Below, one piece after another: positions 1-9,512 of a stretch of DNA of 64,000 bases. The stretch lies in the NCBI GenBank assembly GCA_000238815.2, contig AFXB01000008.1:1-64000 (forward strand). Reading direction: 5' to 3'. The notes under the pieces are model-generated. The model was not told the origin of the DNA. It did no database searches and saw only the letters and a list, made by a program, of their open reading frames with translations. Source of the stretch: SAR116 cluster alpha proteobacterium HIMB100 (GTDB lineage: Bacteria > Pseudomonadota > Alphaproteobacteria > Puniceispirillales > Puniceispirillaceae). The translations under genes and the position numbers were made by a program. The stretch's first letter is position 1, and the number at the start of each line of letters is the position of its first letter.

Positions 1-3000
1 AACGCTTGGGGCGACGACTGCTCACAGCTATACAATTACTGAAAATGAGGCAGTCCCCACAATCCAGTTCAATGCGGCGACGTCTTCTGGCGCGGAATCG
101 GTATCATCTGCATCTATACAGGTGAATTTGTCAGGCCCCTCTGCAACCGCTGTCACGGCAAATTACACAGTTACAGGTACAGCGAGCGGGGGAGGGACTG
201 ATTATACGCTGGCAGATGGCACAATCACCATTGCAGCCAATACAACCTCTGACAACATCACCATTGCCTCTATTGTGGATGACAGCTTGTATGAAGGGGA
301 TGAGACTGTAATTCTAAACCTGTCTTCTCCGTCAGGGGCAACGCTTGGGGCGACGACTGCTCACAGCTATACCATTACCGAAAATGAAGCAGTCCCCACA
401 ATCCAGTTTAATTCTGCTTCCTCAAATGGGTTGGAATCTGTCTCCTCTAAAACGGTTGCGGTGACGCTTTCAGGTCCGACCACATCTGCTGTCACGGCAA
501 ATTACACAGTTACTGGCACGGCAACCGGGGGCGGGGCTGATTACACGCTGGCAGATGGCACAATCACCATTGCGGCAAATAGCATATCAGATAACATCAC
601 CATCGCTTCAATTATTGACGATAATCTGTATGAAGGGGATGAGACCGTAATTCTAACCCTGTCTTCTCCGTCAGGGGCAACGCTTGGGGCGACGACCGCT
701 CACAGCTATACCATTACTGAAAATGAAGCAGTCCCCACAATCCAGTTTAATGCGGCGACGTCTTCTGGCGCGGAATCGGTATCATCTGCATCCATACAGG
801 TTGACCTTTCTGGCGCTTCATCAACTGACATCACAGCCACATTCACTGTGACAGGAACGGCAACTGGCGGGGGGAGCGATCATAATCTTGCCAATGGTAG
901 CGTTCTCATCGCAGCCACAAATCTGTCTGCAAATATAAATATTTCTTCTATCATTGATGACAGCCTGTATGAGGGTGACGAGACAATAATTGTGACCTTA
1001 TCAGCACCATCTGGAGCAACGCTTGGGTCAACAGACGCGCACAGCTATACAATTACAGATAATGAGGTTCAGCCCACAATCCAGTTCAATGCTGCATCCT
1101 CATCAGGGGCTGAATCTGTCTCTTCTGCTGTTTTGCAGGTTGATTTATCCGGTGCGTCAGCATCAGCTGTCACAGCCAATTACACTGTGACAGGGACAGC
1201 AACCGGAGGCGGGACTGATTACACCCTTGCCGATGGGACAATAACGATTGCGGCAAATAGCATATCAGATAACATCACCATCGCTTCAATTATTGACGAT
1301 AATCTGTATGAAGGTGACGAAACGGTCATTGTGACCTTATCTTCTCCGACAGGGGCCACGCTTGGGGCGACGACCGCTCATAGCTATACAATAACAGATA
1401 ATGACGCTCAGCCCACAATCCAGTTCAATGCTGCATCCTCATCAGGGGTTGAATCTGTCTCATCAGCGGTAATTCAGGTCTCCTTGTCTCGCGCTTCGTC
1501 AACGGATATCACGGCGACATATACTGTATCAGGGACTGCATCTGGTGGCGGAACAGATCATAATCTAGCTAGCGGGACAGTGCTTGTTTCTGCCACCACC
1601 ACATCTGCGAATATCACTATCCCTGGCATCACAGACGATAATCTTTATGAAGGTGACGAGACCGTTATCCTGACATTATCTTCACCCTCTGGAGCCAGTC
1701 TTGGCGCAACAACAGCTCATACATACACAATCACAGATAATGAGGCTGTGCCGACGATAGAGTTCAACAATGCTTCATCAAATGGCGCAGAGGCCGTATC
1801 TTCAAAAGATATTACGGTTTCCCTGTCAGGCCCGAGCACATCAGCTGTAACGGCAAATTATACCGTCACAGGAACCGCGACCGGTGGCGGGACAGATTAC
1901 ATACTTGCAGATGGCACAATCACGATTGCGGCCAATACAACATCTGACAATATCACCATTGCTTCGATAGCAGATGACAATCTTTATGAAGGGGATGAAA
2001 CGGTTATTGTCACCTTATCTGCACCATCAGGGGCGACTTTAGGGTCGACTACTGCCCATACTTATACCATTACAGATAATGAAGGTATGCCAACGATACA
2101 GTTTAACTCGGCTGCGTCCAATGGCTCAGAAACCATATCTTCCAAAGTGATTGCGGTCACATTATCTGGTCCGACCACATCAGCTGTAACAGCTTCATAT
2201 ACTGTAACAGGAACAGCGACCGGCGGCGGCACAGACTATACCCTTGCTGACGGAACTGTAACGATTGCGGCCAATACTACGTCAGATAATATCACCATTG
2301 CCTCGATTATTGACGATAATCTTTATGAAGGGGATGAAACGGTTATTATCACCTTATCTGCACCATCAGGCGCGACATTAGGGCCGACGACCGCACATAC
2401 TTATACAATTACCGAAAATGACACATTGCCAACCCTCCAGTTCAGTCTGGCCGCCTCAAGTGGCGCAGAGTCTGTATCTTCAAAGGATGTTGCTGTTGTC
2501 CTTTCTGGGCCGACCACTTCAACAGTAACAGCCTCTTATGCTGTTACCGGCTCAGCTACAGGCGGCGGGACTGATTATACTCTTGCCGATGGCACAATCA
2601 CCATTGCAGCCAATAGCACATCAGATAACATCACCATCTCCTCAATTATTGACGATAGTTTTTACGAAGGTGACGAAACGGTCATTTTGACATTGTCTGC
2701 GCCAACGGGGGCGACGCTCGGTTCTGTTAGCACGCATACCTACACAATTAATGATAATGAGGGCACACCTACATTGTCTGTTACCGACCGCGCAGGGGCT
2801 AGCCAGCAGGTCTCTTCAAGCTATCCAATGGCAGTGTCCTTGTCTGTACCTTCAAGTTCGATTGTCACAGTTGATTATGCAGCTGCTGGTGGCACCGCTA
2901 CTGAAGGTAAAGACTATAATCTTCAAGCAGGAACACTTACCTTCCAGGCAGGTGAAACAGCAAAAAATATTATTGTAACAATTTTGCCAGACAGTACGGT

Positions 3001-4321
3001 TGAGGGGTCTGAAACGCTGCTCGTGTCTTTAACTAATCCCACGGGTGGTGCTGTGATAGGGAATAACACAGGGATATTTACAATATCGCCAGATCCAAAT
3101 ATCCCCGTTGTGGAAAAAGCAATTGAAGAAACGCAGACCATTGTTGCTGAACATGTGAATATGCAAGGTCGTGATCTCATGCTGGCATCACAAAATCTTA
3201 TTAAAACAACTATCGATAATCTTGTGGTGCAAACTGTACAGGCAAGCCGGAGTGGGCAACAAAACAGAGATGTGCAAACGGCAGGTCGGCCTCAGTCGCC
3301 ATCGACCTCCTTTTCCTTCCAGGAAGAGCCAGGGTGGGGACAAAAAATTATTGATGGGATCAATTTGCTGGAAGTTGACGCGAATGATTTTGGGGCAAGA
3401 GGAGCGCTTGATTTTAACCACTATGAACCGCTGGCTAACAGAAGAGACGCCATAATCACAAAGATAACAGCAGCCTTCAGCCAGCAAGATAATGGCCCTG
3501 AATCTGCCAGCATAATGGCCAGTTTAGCGAAAGAGACAAAATCTGCAGATGGCCAGTCTGTGTCCGCGCGCTTCATACATCTTGCTCAAACAAATGCTGA
3601 CTTTTCTCACCGCCAAACAGGAACGCAAGATTCAAAAAGCGTGTCTGTCGGCATGTACAGTGTTTACAGCCCTGGTGTCGATTTCTTGTTTACCTCTTAC
3701 CTTTCTGTTGGTGTATCTCAGACCGAGATGGATATTGAGTTTGATACAGCAAAAGTGAAGGATGTATTCAACAGCTATAATGCACAAGCAGGCATATCAC
3801 TTTCTGGTGCTTATCGCGGGCCGTCCTTAACATTTACTATCAAAGGGGCCATTGACGGCTTAGTGAGCAGACAGGAAGAAAGACATGCAAATGTGTTGGT
3901 CGGCTCTTCCTACTACAGAGCGTTGATAGAGGGACGAACTGTCAGTGATTACAGCGGAACGCTTACACCAATGTTCATATTTGACCTTGGCGGTCCAAGA
4001 GCACAGACATTTGAATTTTCTCCCTCCATCAAATGCGGAAACGGAACAGCAGACAAAAGCTGCGGATATGGTGTAAAAACCAGTCTTTCACAAATGTTTA
4101 GTCGTTCCGATGGCCATTATTCGGTTGGGCTTGCTTATGACAGATACAGAAAGACGGACACAATATCGTACTCGCTTGATATTAACCAACCAGTCTTTGG
4201 TGGTCGTGGTGCGCGTTTTGATGCGAATCTAAACCATAAAGTTGATCCGAGCCAAAGCCGCTGGAGAGGAGATTTCGGTATCGAAACTGAATTTAAATTG
4301 CCTCTTCAATTCGTCAATTGA
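1..4321 (+). CDS. Giant Calx-beta repeat surface protein with C-terminal beta-barrel-like domain (5' end outside window)
   Basis: The frame is open from base 2 with no upstream stop, so the gene begins before the window; the GTG at 122 lies inside a repeat and is not a start. What remains is about 1,440 residues. Bases 2-2752 encode tandem Calx-beta domains, each 113 residues, recognisable by the acidic DDNLYEGDETVI segment and a GATLG turn followed by AHSYTITDNE. A ninth, diverged copy ends near 3090. Then come a helical linker (about 3110-3250), a short Ser/Pro/Gln stretch and a C-terminal region of roughly 330 residues rich in alternating hydrophobic and aromatic strands, resembling an autotransporter-type outer-membrane barrel. 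Calx-beta domains usually bind calcium and act in adhesion. Surface display is inferred. The last residue is Asn rather than the common Phe. The passenger type and any signal peptide cannot be judged because the 5' end is missing. Confidence 0.85.
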   Translation, partial: TLGATTAHSYTITENEAVPTIQFNAATSSGAESVSSASIQVNLSGPSATAVTANYTVTGTASGGGTDYTLADGTITIAANTTSDNITIASIVDDSLYEGDETVILNLSSPSGATLGATTAHSYTITENEAVPTIQFNSASSNGLESVSSKTVAVTLSGPTTSAVTANYTVTGTATGGGADYTLADGTITIAANSISDNITIASIIDDNLYEGDETVILTLSSPSGATLGATTAHSYTITENEAVPTIQFNAATSSGAESVSSASIQVDLSGASSTDITATFTVTGTATGGGSDHNLANGSVLIAATNLSANINISSIIDDSLYEGDETIIVTLSAPSGATLGSTDAHSYTITDNEVQPTIQFNAASSSGAESVSSAVLQVDLSGASASAVTANYTVTGTATGGGTDYTLADGTITIAANSISDNITIASIIDDNLYEGDETVIVTLSSPTGATLGATTAHSYTITDNDAQPTIQFNAASSSGVESVSSAVIQVSLSRASSTDITATYTVSGTASGGGTDHNLASGTVLVSATTTSANITIPGITDDNLYEGDETVILTLSSPSGASLGATTAHTYTITDNEAVPTIEFNNASSNGAEAVSSKDITVSLSGPSTSAVTANYTVTGTATGGGTDYILADGTITIAANTTSDNITIASIADDNLYEGDETVIVTLSAPSGATLGSTTAHTYTITDNEGMPTIQFNSAASNGSETISSKVIAVTLSGPTTSAVTASYTVTGTATGGGTDYTLADGTVTIAANTTSDNITIASIIDDNLYEGDETVIITLSAPSGATLGPTTAHTYTITENDTLPTLQFSLAASSGAESVSSKDVAVVLSGPTTSTVTASYAVTGSATGGGTDYTLADGTITIAANSTSDNITISSIIDDSFYEGDETVILTLSAPTGATLGSVSTHTYTINDNEGTPTLSVTDRAGASQQVSSSYPMAVSLSVPSSSIVTVDYAAAGGTATEGKDYNLQAGTLTFQAGETAKNIIVTILPDSTVEGSETLLVSLTNPTGGAVIGNNTGIFTISPDPNIPVVEKAIEETQTIVAEHVNMQGRDLMLASQNLIKTTIDNLVVQTVQASRSGQQNRDVQTAGRPQSPSTSFSFQEEPGWGQKIIDGINLLEVDANDFGARGALDFNHYEPLANRRDAIITKITAAFSQQDNGPESASIMASLAKETKSADGQSVSARFIHLAQTNADFSHRQTGTQDSKSVSVGMYSVYSPGVDFLFTSYLSVGVSQTEMDIEFDTAKVKDVFNSYNAQAGISLSGAYRGPSLTFTIKGAIDGLVSRQEERHANVLVGSSYYRALIEGRTVSDYSGTLTPMFIFDLGGPRAQTFEFSPSIKCGNGTADKSCGYGVKTSLSQMFSRSDGHYSVGLAYDRYRKTDTISYSLDINQPVFGGRGARFDANLNHKVDPSQSRWRGDFGIETEFKLPLQFVN
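41..2752 (+). repeat. Eight in-phase 339-bp tandem repeats (Calx-beta units)
   Basis: The conserved GA(A/T)AATGA junction recurs at 41, 380, 719, 1058, 1397, 1736, 2075, 2414 and 2753, always exactly 339 bases apart, so no unit has gained or lost a codon. Some stretches are nearly identical between non-adjacent units: bases 1-122 and 679-800 differ at only a handful of sites. This points to recent duplication or gene conversion within the array. Confidence 0.95.
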
Positions 4322-4342
4322 CAAATATAAGCCGATACGGTG

Positions 4343-4373
4343 AGACATTGCGGCGATTTCTTCAGCAATGTCT
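4343..4373. other. Perfect 9-bp inverted repeat after the surface-protein gene
   Basis: AGACATTGC (4343-4351) pairs with GCAATGTCT (4365-4373) across a 13-base loop, starting 22 bases after the stop of the repeat protein. No T-run follows on either strand, so it is not a classical intrinsic terminator. It may be an mRNA 3' stabilising hairpin or a protein-binding site. Confidence 0.5.
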
Positions 4374-4429
4374 GCAGGGGTGACAGATAAGCTTTGACAC
4401 ATCTTTCAGCTTGCTTAACTGTGTCAATT

Positions 4430-5338
4430 ATGACGGATAACTATATCAGAGCAGCATTTCAAAAAGCCCTCCCATGGGCTTTTCTTCTTGTTATGGGAAC
4501 AGCGTGGGGGCTATCTTTTTCTCTTGGTAAAATTGCTGTTGAAAATGGCGCAAAGCCCTTTGGTGTGGCTCAGTTTCAGGTGATGTTTGCTGGCATCGTC
4601 CTGCTTTTCATTGCCGTCATTCGCAGAAAATCAATTCAGGATATGAAAGATAAGCTGGGCTTTATCTTTTGTGTCGCTATGCTGGGAGCCGCTATCCCCG
4701 GTGTTTTGTTTTATTATGCAGCACCACATGTTCCCGCGGGGGTGTTGTCGATCACAGTCGCGCTGATCCCTCTGATGACCTACGGGTTTTCTATCCCGCT
4801 GAAGCTGGAGACATTTTCTGTTGTGCGCGTGGTGGGCCTGGTTTTTGGCGTCATTGCGATTGGATTGATTGCCCTGCCAGAAAACAGCTTGCCTGATCCG
4901 GCTGCACTTCCCTGGATATTAATCGCATGCATCAGCGCACTTTGTTATGCTGTTGAAAACATAATTCTGGGGTTCAAATCGGCACTCACTGTTGGGCCAA
5001 TGAGGCTGGCAATGGGCATGAATTTGATGGCAGCGGTAACATTGCTGCCAGTCACTATTCTGACAGACAGCTTTTTCAGCCCAAGCTTCCCGCCTCAAAC
5101 CGTTGATTATGCAGTGATCGGATTAGGTTTGATCACTGTGGTAGCTTATACGATGTTTGTCTTATCTGTTGCACTTTTTGGGTCTGTTTTTTCCAGTCAG
5201 GTTGGATATATCGTCACCTTGGCCGGCGTGTTTTGGGGAATGTTTATTTTTGGCGAGAGCCCATCTGTTTGGATCTGGCTTTCGCTTTCAGCCATGATTA
5301 TCGGGCTTGCCCTTGTAACCCCCCGAAAGAAAGCATAA
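4430..5338 (+). CDS. DMT-superfamily (EamA) permease
   Basis: About 302 residues with ten hydrophobic segments arranged as two EamA halves; the first begins WAFLLVMGTAWGLSFSLGKI. Members export metabolites, amino acids or toxic compounds across the inner membrane, and the substrate cannot be read from sequence. I place the start at ATG 4430, directly before the first membrane helix. In-frame GTG 4421 and TTG 4394 would add 3 or 12 residues, and a purine-rich AGGGG lies upstream of the TTG, so the start is not certain. The gene stands alone, ends in a hairpin terminator and converges with the MttB-family gene. Confidence 0.8.
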   Translation: MTDNYIRAAFQKALPWAFLLVMGTAWGLSFSLGKIAVENGAKPFGVAQFQVMFAGIVLLFIAVIRRKSIQDMKDKLGFIFCVAMLGAAIPGVLFYYAAPHVPAGVLSITVALIPLMTYGFSIPLKLETFSVVRVVGLVFGVIAIGLIALPENSLPDPAALPWILIACISALCYAVENIILGFKSALTVGPMRLAMGMNLMAAVTLLPVTILTDSFFSPSFPPQTVDYAVIGLGLITVVAYTMFVLSVALFGSVFSSQVGYIVTLAGVFWGMFIFGESPSVWIWLSLSAMIIGLALVTPRKKA

Positions 5339-5378
5339 GCAATGATGCTGATGTCGGGAAAGAGTTCAGCATTTGTGC

Positions 5379-5398
5379 TCGGGCTATCATAAGCCCGA
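5379..5398. terminator. Hairpin terminator between convergent genes
   Basis: TCGGGCT (5379-5385) and AGCCCGA (5392-5398) form a GC-rich stem with a six-base loop, placed between the ends of the convergent DMT permease and MttB-family genes. The trailing sequence is only weakly T-rich, so it may serve both directions with modest efficiency. Confidence 0.6.
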
Positions 5399-5401
5399 AT
5401 T

Positions 5402-6931
5402 TCAGTCGGTGAGCAATATCTTGAATTTTTCTCTGATTGCTCTGTCCTTTTCCACCTCCAGATAAGCAGGCTTATAGCTGTCCAAAATTGCTTTAACTTG
5501 TTGATTGGCTCTCTGCCACATTGTTGAACGTCCGTCTTCTGACCAGGTTATTGGCGGGCTGCGATCTGCAAGCAAAGGATAGAAATAGTCCCGTTCCATT
5601 GCTGCCATTGTGTGTTCATGTCCAAGAAAGTGACCTTCCCCGAATATGCTTTGCTTAATCACGTCCAACCCGATGGTCTCGTCATTCACTTCAATACCGC
5701 GCATCGTCCGATAAATGGCACTATGCATTTCATCATCAATCAGAAAGGCTTCGAAAGACGCCCCCAGCAAAGCAGCAGTCATACCTGAACTTTCATAAAT
5801 AAGGTTTCCGCCTGCCAGCGCAGCAGAAAGGGCGGTGAGCCCCTTTTCACTGCCATATTGGGCATCGATAGCTTTTGCATCAGACATTGAACAGGCCACT
5901 CCTGAAGGCAGGCCCAGCGCGTTACTCAGTTGTGCAGATGCCGCATTCAACAAGGCTGTCTCTCCACCGCCACCAGAAAAAGCACCAGTGCGCAAGTCAA
6001 CAACAAACGGCCAATTGGAAAACACCATTGGATAGCCAGGACTGATACAATTCACCATAAGCAAACTGGCAAGGGTCTCTGCCAAGGACTGGGCAAGGAA
6101 GCCCGCCAAGGTTGCTGGTGCCGTAGCACCCGCCTGTGCTGCGGTAATACAGGATACAGGGATATTATGCCGGATACATTCAAACGTGACATCAACTGCA
6201 TCTTCACCAAACCGCATAGGCGAGATAATCGGGCTGATATGTGCTTTTAAGTAAGGGCGCTGTGAAAACGCACCATCACCGCCTTCAGCAAAGTCAAGCA
6301 TCTGAACAATCGGCGTTACATGCTCGGCCAGGGTGAATGAGGTGGCCATTGGCTTTGTTGTTCCGCGCAGCAGCGCATAAACCGTATTCACATCCAAATC
6401 AAAAATATCAGGGACATCAGTCGCGATACAGCATCTGGTGAACCAGCTCACATTTTTCAGCTGATCCTGTATTCTTGTGAAATCATACAGGTCTTGCAAT
6501 GTTGATGGTCGGTAATCACCAGAATATATATCTAATGTCTGAACTGCCGCCCCTCCTGTGCCAAAATGCACACTTTCACCGCCTACTTCGATAGAACGGT
6601 CTGGGTCACGACCGTGAAAGATAAAGCGTTGTGCCGCCTGCGCAATTGTATCCTCTACTAAGAATCGGGCAAAGATAATCCGGCCTTCAGCTGTTTTCTC
6701 TGCACCTTTGGCCAGGAATAGCTTTTCCAGCCTGTCAGGTGTTTCACCCATGCCGACCTCACTCAGCAAGGTGAAGGCGGCATCAATTATTTTTTCAACG
6801 TCACGTTCGGAAAGGGGCCTGTAGCTGCCTCCCGTTATTCCTGGCGGTGCAGGGTTGAAAGATGATATTTTTGAGGTGCGAAGCAAATGCCTTGCTTTGC
6901 GTCCACCAGCCCTGTTTGTATGTGTTGTCAT
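5402..6931 (-). CDS. MttB-family (trimethylamine methyltransferase-like) protein, non-pyrrolysine
   Basis: 509 residues along the full MttB fold, opening with the typical segment YRPLSERDVEKIIDAAF followed by a long TIM barrel. Archaeal MttB uses pyrrolysine at an in-frame UAG. Here the frame is uninterrupted, so this is a non-Pyl member. Characterised non-Pyl relatives such as MtgB demethylate quaternary amines like glycine betaine and pass the methyl group to a corrinoid protein. The substrate here is unknown and no corrinoid protein gene is in the window. The gene is divergent from a GcvT-FAD dehydrogenase gene 157 bases away, and the second MttB-like gene of the window is also next to such a gene, which suggests shared work on methylated amines. 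Start ATG 6931 has no strong ribosome binding site. Confidence 0.8.
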   Translation of the reverse strand: MTTHTNRAGGRKARHLLRTSKISSFNPAPPGITGGSYRPLSERDVEKIIDAAFTLLSEVGMGETPDRLEKLFLAKGAEKTAEGRIIFARFLVEDTIAQAAQRFIFHGRDPDRSIEVGGESVHFGTGGAAVQTLDIYSGDYRPSTLQDLYDFTRIQDQLKNVSWFTRCCIATDVPDIFDLDVNTVYALLRGTTKPMATSFTLAEHVTPIVQMLDFAEGGDGAFSQRPYLKAHISPIISPMRFGEDAVDVTFECIRHNIPVSCITAAQAGATAPATLAGFLAQSLAETLASLLMVNCISPGYPMVFSNWPFVVDLRTGAFSGGGGETALLNAASAQLSNALGLPSGVACSMSDAKAIDAQYGSEKGLTALSAALAGGNLIYESSGMTAALLGASFEAFLIDDEMHSAIYRTMRGIEVNDETIGLDVIKQSIFGEGHFLGHEHTMAAMERDYFYPLLADRSPPITWSEDGRSTMWQRANQQVKAILDSYKPAYLEVEKDRAIREKFKILLTD

Positions 6932-7088
6932 ATCTAAATAAATGTAAAAATCAGTCCCACCTTCTCAAAGCTTCTCTTATTTACCTAACAGGTGCAAATT
7001 TTTTGCGTCAGACCTTCAGCAAAGTTTTGACCCATCGCCTAAAAAGAGGTTCTATTAAGGTGATGAACGGATTGTGAGGGAGGGGGGA

Positions 7089-9512
7089 ATGAAGTCGTCT
7101 GCGCGCGTGGTGGTAATTGGCGGTGGTATTGCTGGATGTTCCACTCTTTATCATTTGACCCGTGAAGGATGGTCAGATGTTGTTCTTGTGGAAAGAGATG
7201 AGCTGACATCTGGAACCACTTGGCATTCTGCTGCTCAGGTTACAAATTTTGGAATGAATCAGACGATGGTAGGGCTGAAAAGCCATTCTATCGCTCTTTA
7301 TAAAGCCCTTGCCGAAGATGATGATTACCCAATTAATTATCACCATGCTGATGGCGGCATCCGGCTGGCAAATACAGAAGCTCAAATGGAAGGCTACCGA
7401 CATTTTGCGTCTATGGCCAAAGGGATGGGCGTTGATTTTGAAGTCATTGACGCTGAAGAATGTCAGCGTCGTCACCCATTGATATCAACCGAAAATCTTG
7501 TTGGGGGGCTATGGGATCCGCTGGATGGTGACATCGATCCAGCCCAATTATGTCAGGCACTTGCCCGCAAGGCTCGTCTGGCAGGTGCAGAAATCTATCG
7601 TCACACACCTGTTACAGCACTGACACAGCGTGATGATGATACATGGTGCGTGCACACCGCTAAGGGCGATATTGACTGCGAGATTGTCGTGAATGCCTGT
7701 GGGTACAGGGTCAATGAGGTTGGTGCGATGATGGGAGTGCATCATCCGGTTATGTCGATGGAGCATCAATATTTTGTCACCGAAACCATAGCTGAAATTG
7801 CACAAGCAGAACATCGTATGCCGTTGCTGCGCTGTCCGATTTCTGATTATTATTGCCGGCAGGAAAAAGATGGCTTGCTGCTGGGGTTTTATGAACAGGA
7901 TTGTAAAACCTGGGGTATGGGCGGAATTGATCCTCATTTTACCAACGCGCTTTGCCCTGATGATCTGGACCGTGTCACAGATGTTCTGGAAGGGGCCTTT
8001 GCGCGTATGCCTGCGCTGACAAGAGCGGGCATTCACACTGTTGTAAACGGGCCGATCACCTACACGATTGACGGTGCGCCGCTGGTTGGTCCTGTTCCCG
8101 GGAAGCGAAATGCTTTTTGTATCATTGGCTTGCGTGCCGGCCTTGGTGAGGGGGGCGGTCATGGCTGGCTTTTGGCGCAACAGATTGTGCATGGGGAAGC
8201 TTGCTATGATACATGGTGTCTCGATCCCCGTCGTTTTTCAGGGCATGGTAATGTTGAATTGACAGCCCTGAAGGCGATCGAAGAATATCAAAATGAATTC
8301 CGGTTTCATTTTCCCCATGAACATCGCCCAGCGGGCCGACCGATAAAGTCGACACCATTAACAGCTGTCCTTGCCGCCGAGGGCGCAGAATTTGGAGTTG
8401 TGAATGGTTGGGAACGTGTGGCCTATATCAAACCATCAGCTGATTTTGTCGAGACTCACAGCTTTCGCTTCACTGAGAGCTTTGACGTTGTTCGCCAAGA
8501 GATAGAGCATCTGCATAATTATGTTGGCCTGACAGAGGTTAACGGATTTAACCGGATTGAGATTTCAGGAACCGGTGTGCATAGCTGGCTTGACCGTTTG
8601 ATTTGTGGTCATGTTCCGCGAAAGAAAGGCCGGGTTGGGTTAGGCTATCTTCTGAATGAACAGGGCAATGTGAAATGTGAGGCAACCCTTGCTAATCTTG
8701 ATGATGGTCGCATCTGGTATGGTTCAGCGGCCGCGTCAGAAATTCATGATTATGAATGGCTCCAGCGTCATCTGCCTGACGATGGTTCTGTTCAGTTACA
8801 CAGCCTGACCAATGATTACACCATCCTGCTCCTTGCCGGACCACAATCAAGGCAGGTTCTGCAGGCCACAACCAGACTTGATTGCTCGCCACAATCTTTC
8901 AAATGGCTTGATGTCAAAACAGCTTTTGTGGGCATTGCGCCAGCAGTTATCATGGCTGTCAGCTATTCAGGAGAAGAGGCATTTGAGATTCATGTGCCCA
9001 ATAATCAGCTTTATGCTGCTTATCTGTCTTTGCGCAAGGCTGGGGAGGCCTTCAGGCTGAAGCTGTTCGGCTCTATGGCTGTTGAATCCATGCGCTTAGA
9101 AAAGGGGTTTTTGCATTGGAAAGCAGATCTGATCACAGAATTTAACCCGGTGGAAACAGGGTTAAGCCGGTTTGTGAATATGAATAAAGATTTTATCGGC
9201 AAAGAGGCCCTCCAGCTGATGATTTCAAAGGGGATGCGTCGGCAGCTGGTGTCTCTGGTGATTGATTGTAGCCATGCTCCCAGCCATGGCGGCGCATCAG
9301 TTTATCATAATGACCAGCTGATCGGCACCGTAACCTCATCAGCATGGGGACACAGAGTAAGTAAAAATATTGCTTTGGCTTTTATCGAACCAGAATATGC
9401 AGCTATTGGCACTTCCTTGGCGGTCGATGTGATGGGTATCAAGACTTCAGCCACAATTGTGCAACCCATTCTGTTTGATCCAGAAAACAGACGCCTGAAG
9501 CCTGATGCATGA
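7089..9512 (+). CDS. GcvT-domain FAD-dependent oxidoreductase (dimethylglycine/sarcosine dehydrogenase-like)
   Basis: 807 residues. The N-terminal FAD-binding (DAO) half starts with VVVIGGGIAG at residues 7-16. The motif TSGTTWH puts a histidine at residue 46, where dimethylglycine and sarcosine dehydrogenases attach FAD covalently. From about residue 430 there is a FAO_M/GcvT-type folate-binding half. The family oxidatively removes an N-methyl group from dimethylglycine or sarcosine and delivers it to tetrahydrofolate. ATG 7089 is preferred over GTG 7074 because a strong purine run (GAGGGAGGGGGG) sits just before it. The stop codon directly abuts the start of the DMSP lyase-like gene, so the two are probably translationally coupled. 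The exact substrate (dimethylglycine, sarcosine or another methylamine) is not decidable from sequence. Confidence 0.85.
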   Translation: MKSSARVVVIGGGIAGCSTLYHLTREGWSDVVLVERDELTSGTTWHSAAQVTNFGMNQTMVGLKSHSIALYKALAEDDDYPINYHHADGGIRLANTEAQMEGYRHFASMAKGMGVDFEVIDAEECQRRHPLISTENLVGGLWDPLDGDIDPAQLCQALARKARLAGAEIYRHTPVTALTQRDDDTWCVHTAKGDIDCEIVVNACGYRVNEVGAMMGVHHPVMSMEHQYFVTETIAEIAQAEHRMPLLRCPISDYYCRQEKDGLLLGFYEQDCKTWGMGGIDPHFTNALCPDDLDRVTDVLEGAFARMPALTRAGIHTVVNGPITYTIDGAPLVGPVPGKRNAFCIIGLRAGLGEGGGHGWLLAQQIVHGEACYDTWCLDPRRFSGHGNVELTALKAIEEYQNEFRFHFPHEHRPAGRPIKSTPLTAVLAAEGAEFGVVNGWERVAYIKPSADFVETHSFRFTESFDVVRQEIEHLHNYVGLTEVNGFNRIEISGTGVHSWLDRLICGHVPRKKGRVGLGYLLNEQGNVKCEATLANLDDGRIWYGSAAASEIHDYEWLQRHLPDDGSVQLHSLTNDYTILLLAGPQSRQVLQATTRLDCSPQSFKWLDVKTAFVGIAPAVIMAVSYSGEEAFEIHVPNNQLYAAYLSLRKAGEAFRLKLFGSMAVESMRLEKGFLHWKADLITEFNPVETGLSRFVNMNKDFIGKEALQLMISKGMRRQLVSLVIDCSHAPSHGGASVYHNDQLIGTVTSSAWGHRVSKNIALAFIEPEYAAIGTSLAVDVMGIKTSATIVQPILFDPENRRLKPDA

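Noticed and set aside
3188-3487. Reverse-strand open frames within the surface-protein gene and similar frames across the window
   Set aside because: They lie opposite clear coding sequence, lack family similarity and a plausible ribosome binding site, and are shadows of the sense genes.
5402-6931. Pyrrolysine-containing MttB
   Set aside because: The frame runs to its stop without an in-frame UAG, so the gene is a non-Pyl homologue.
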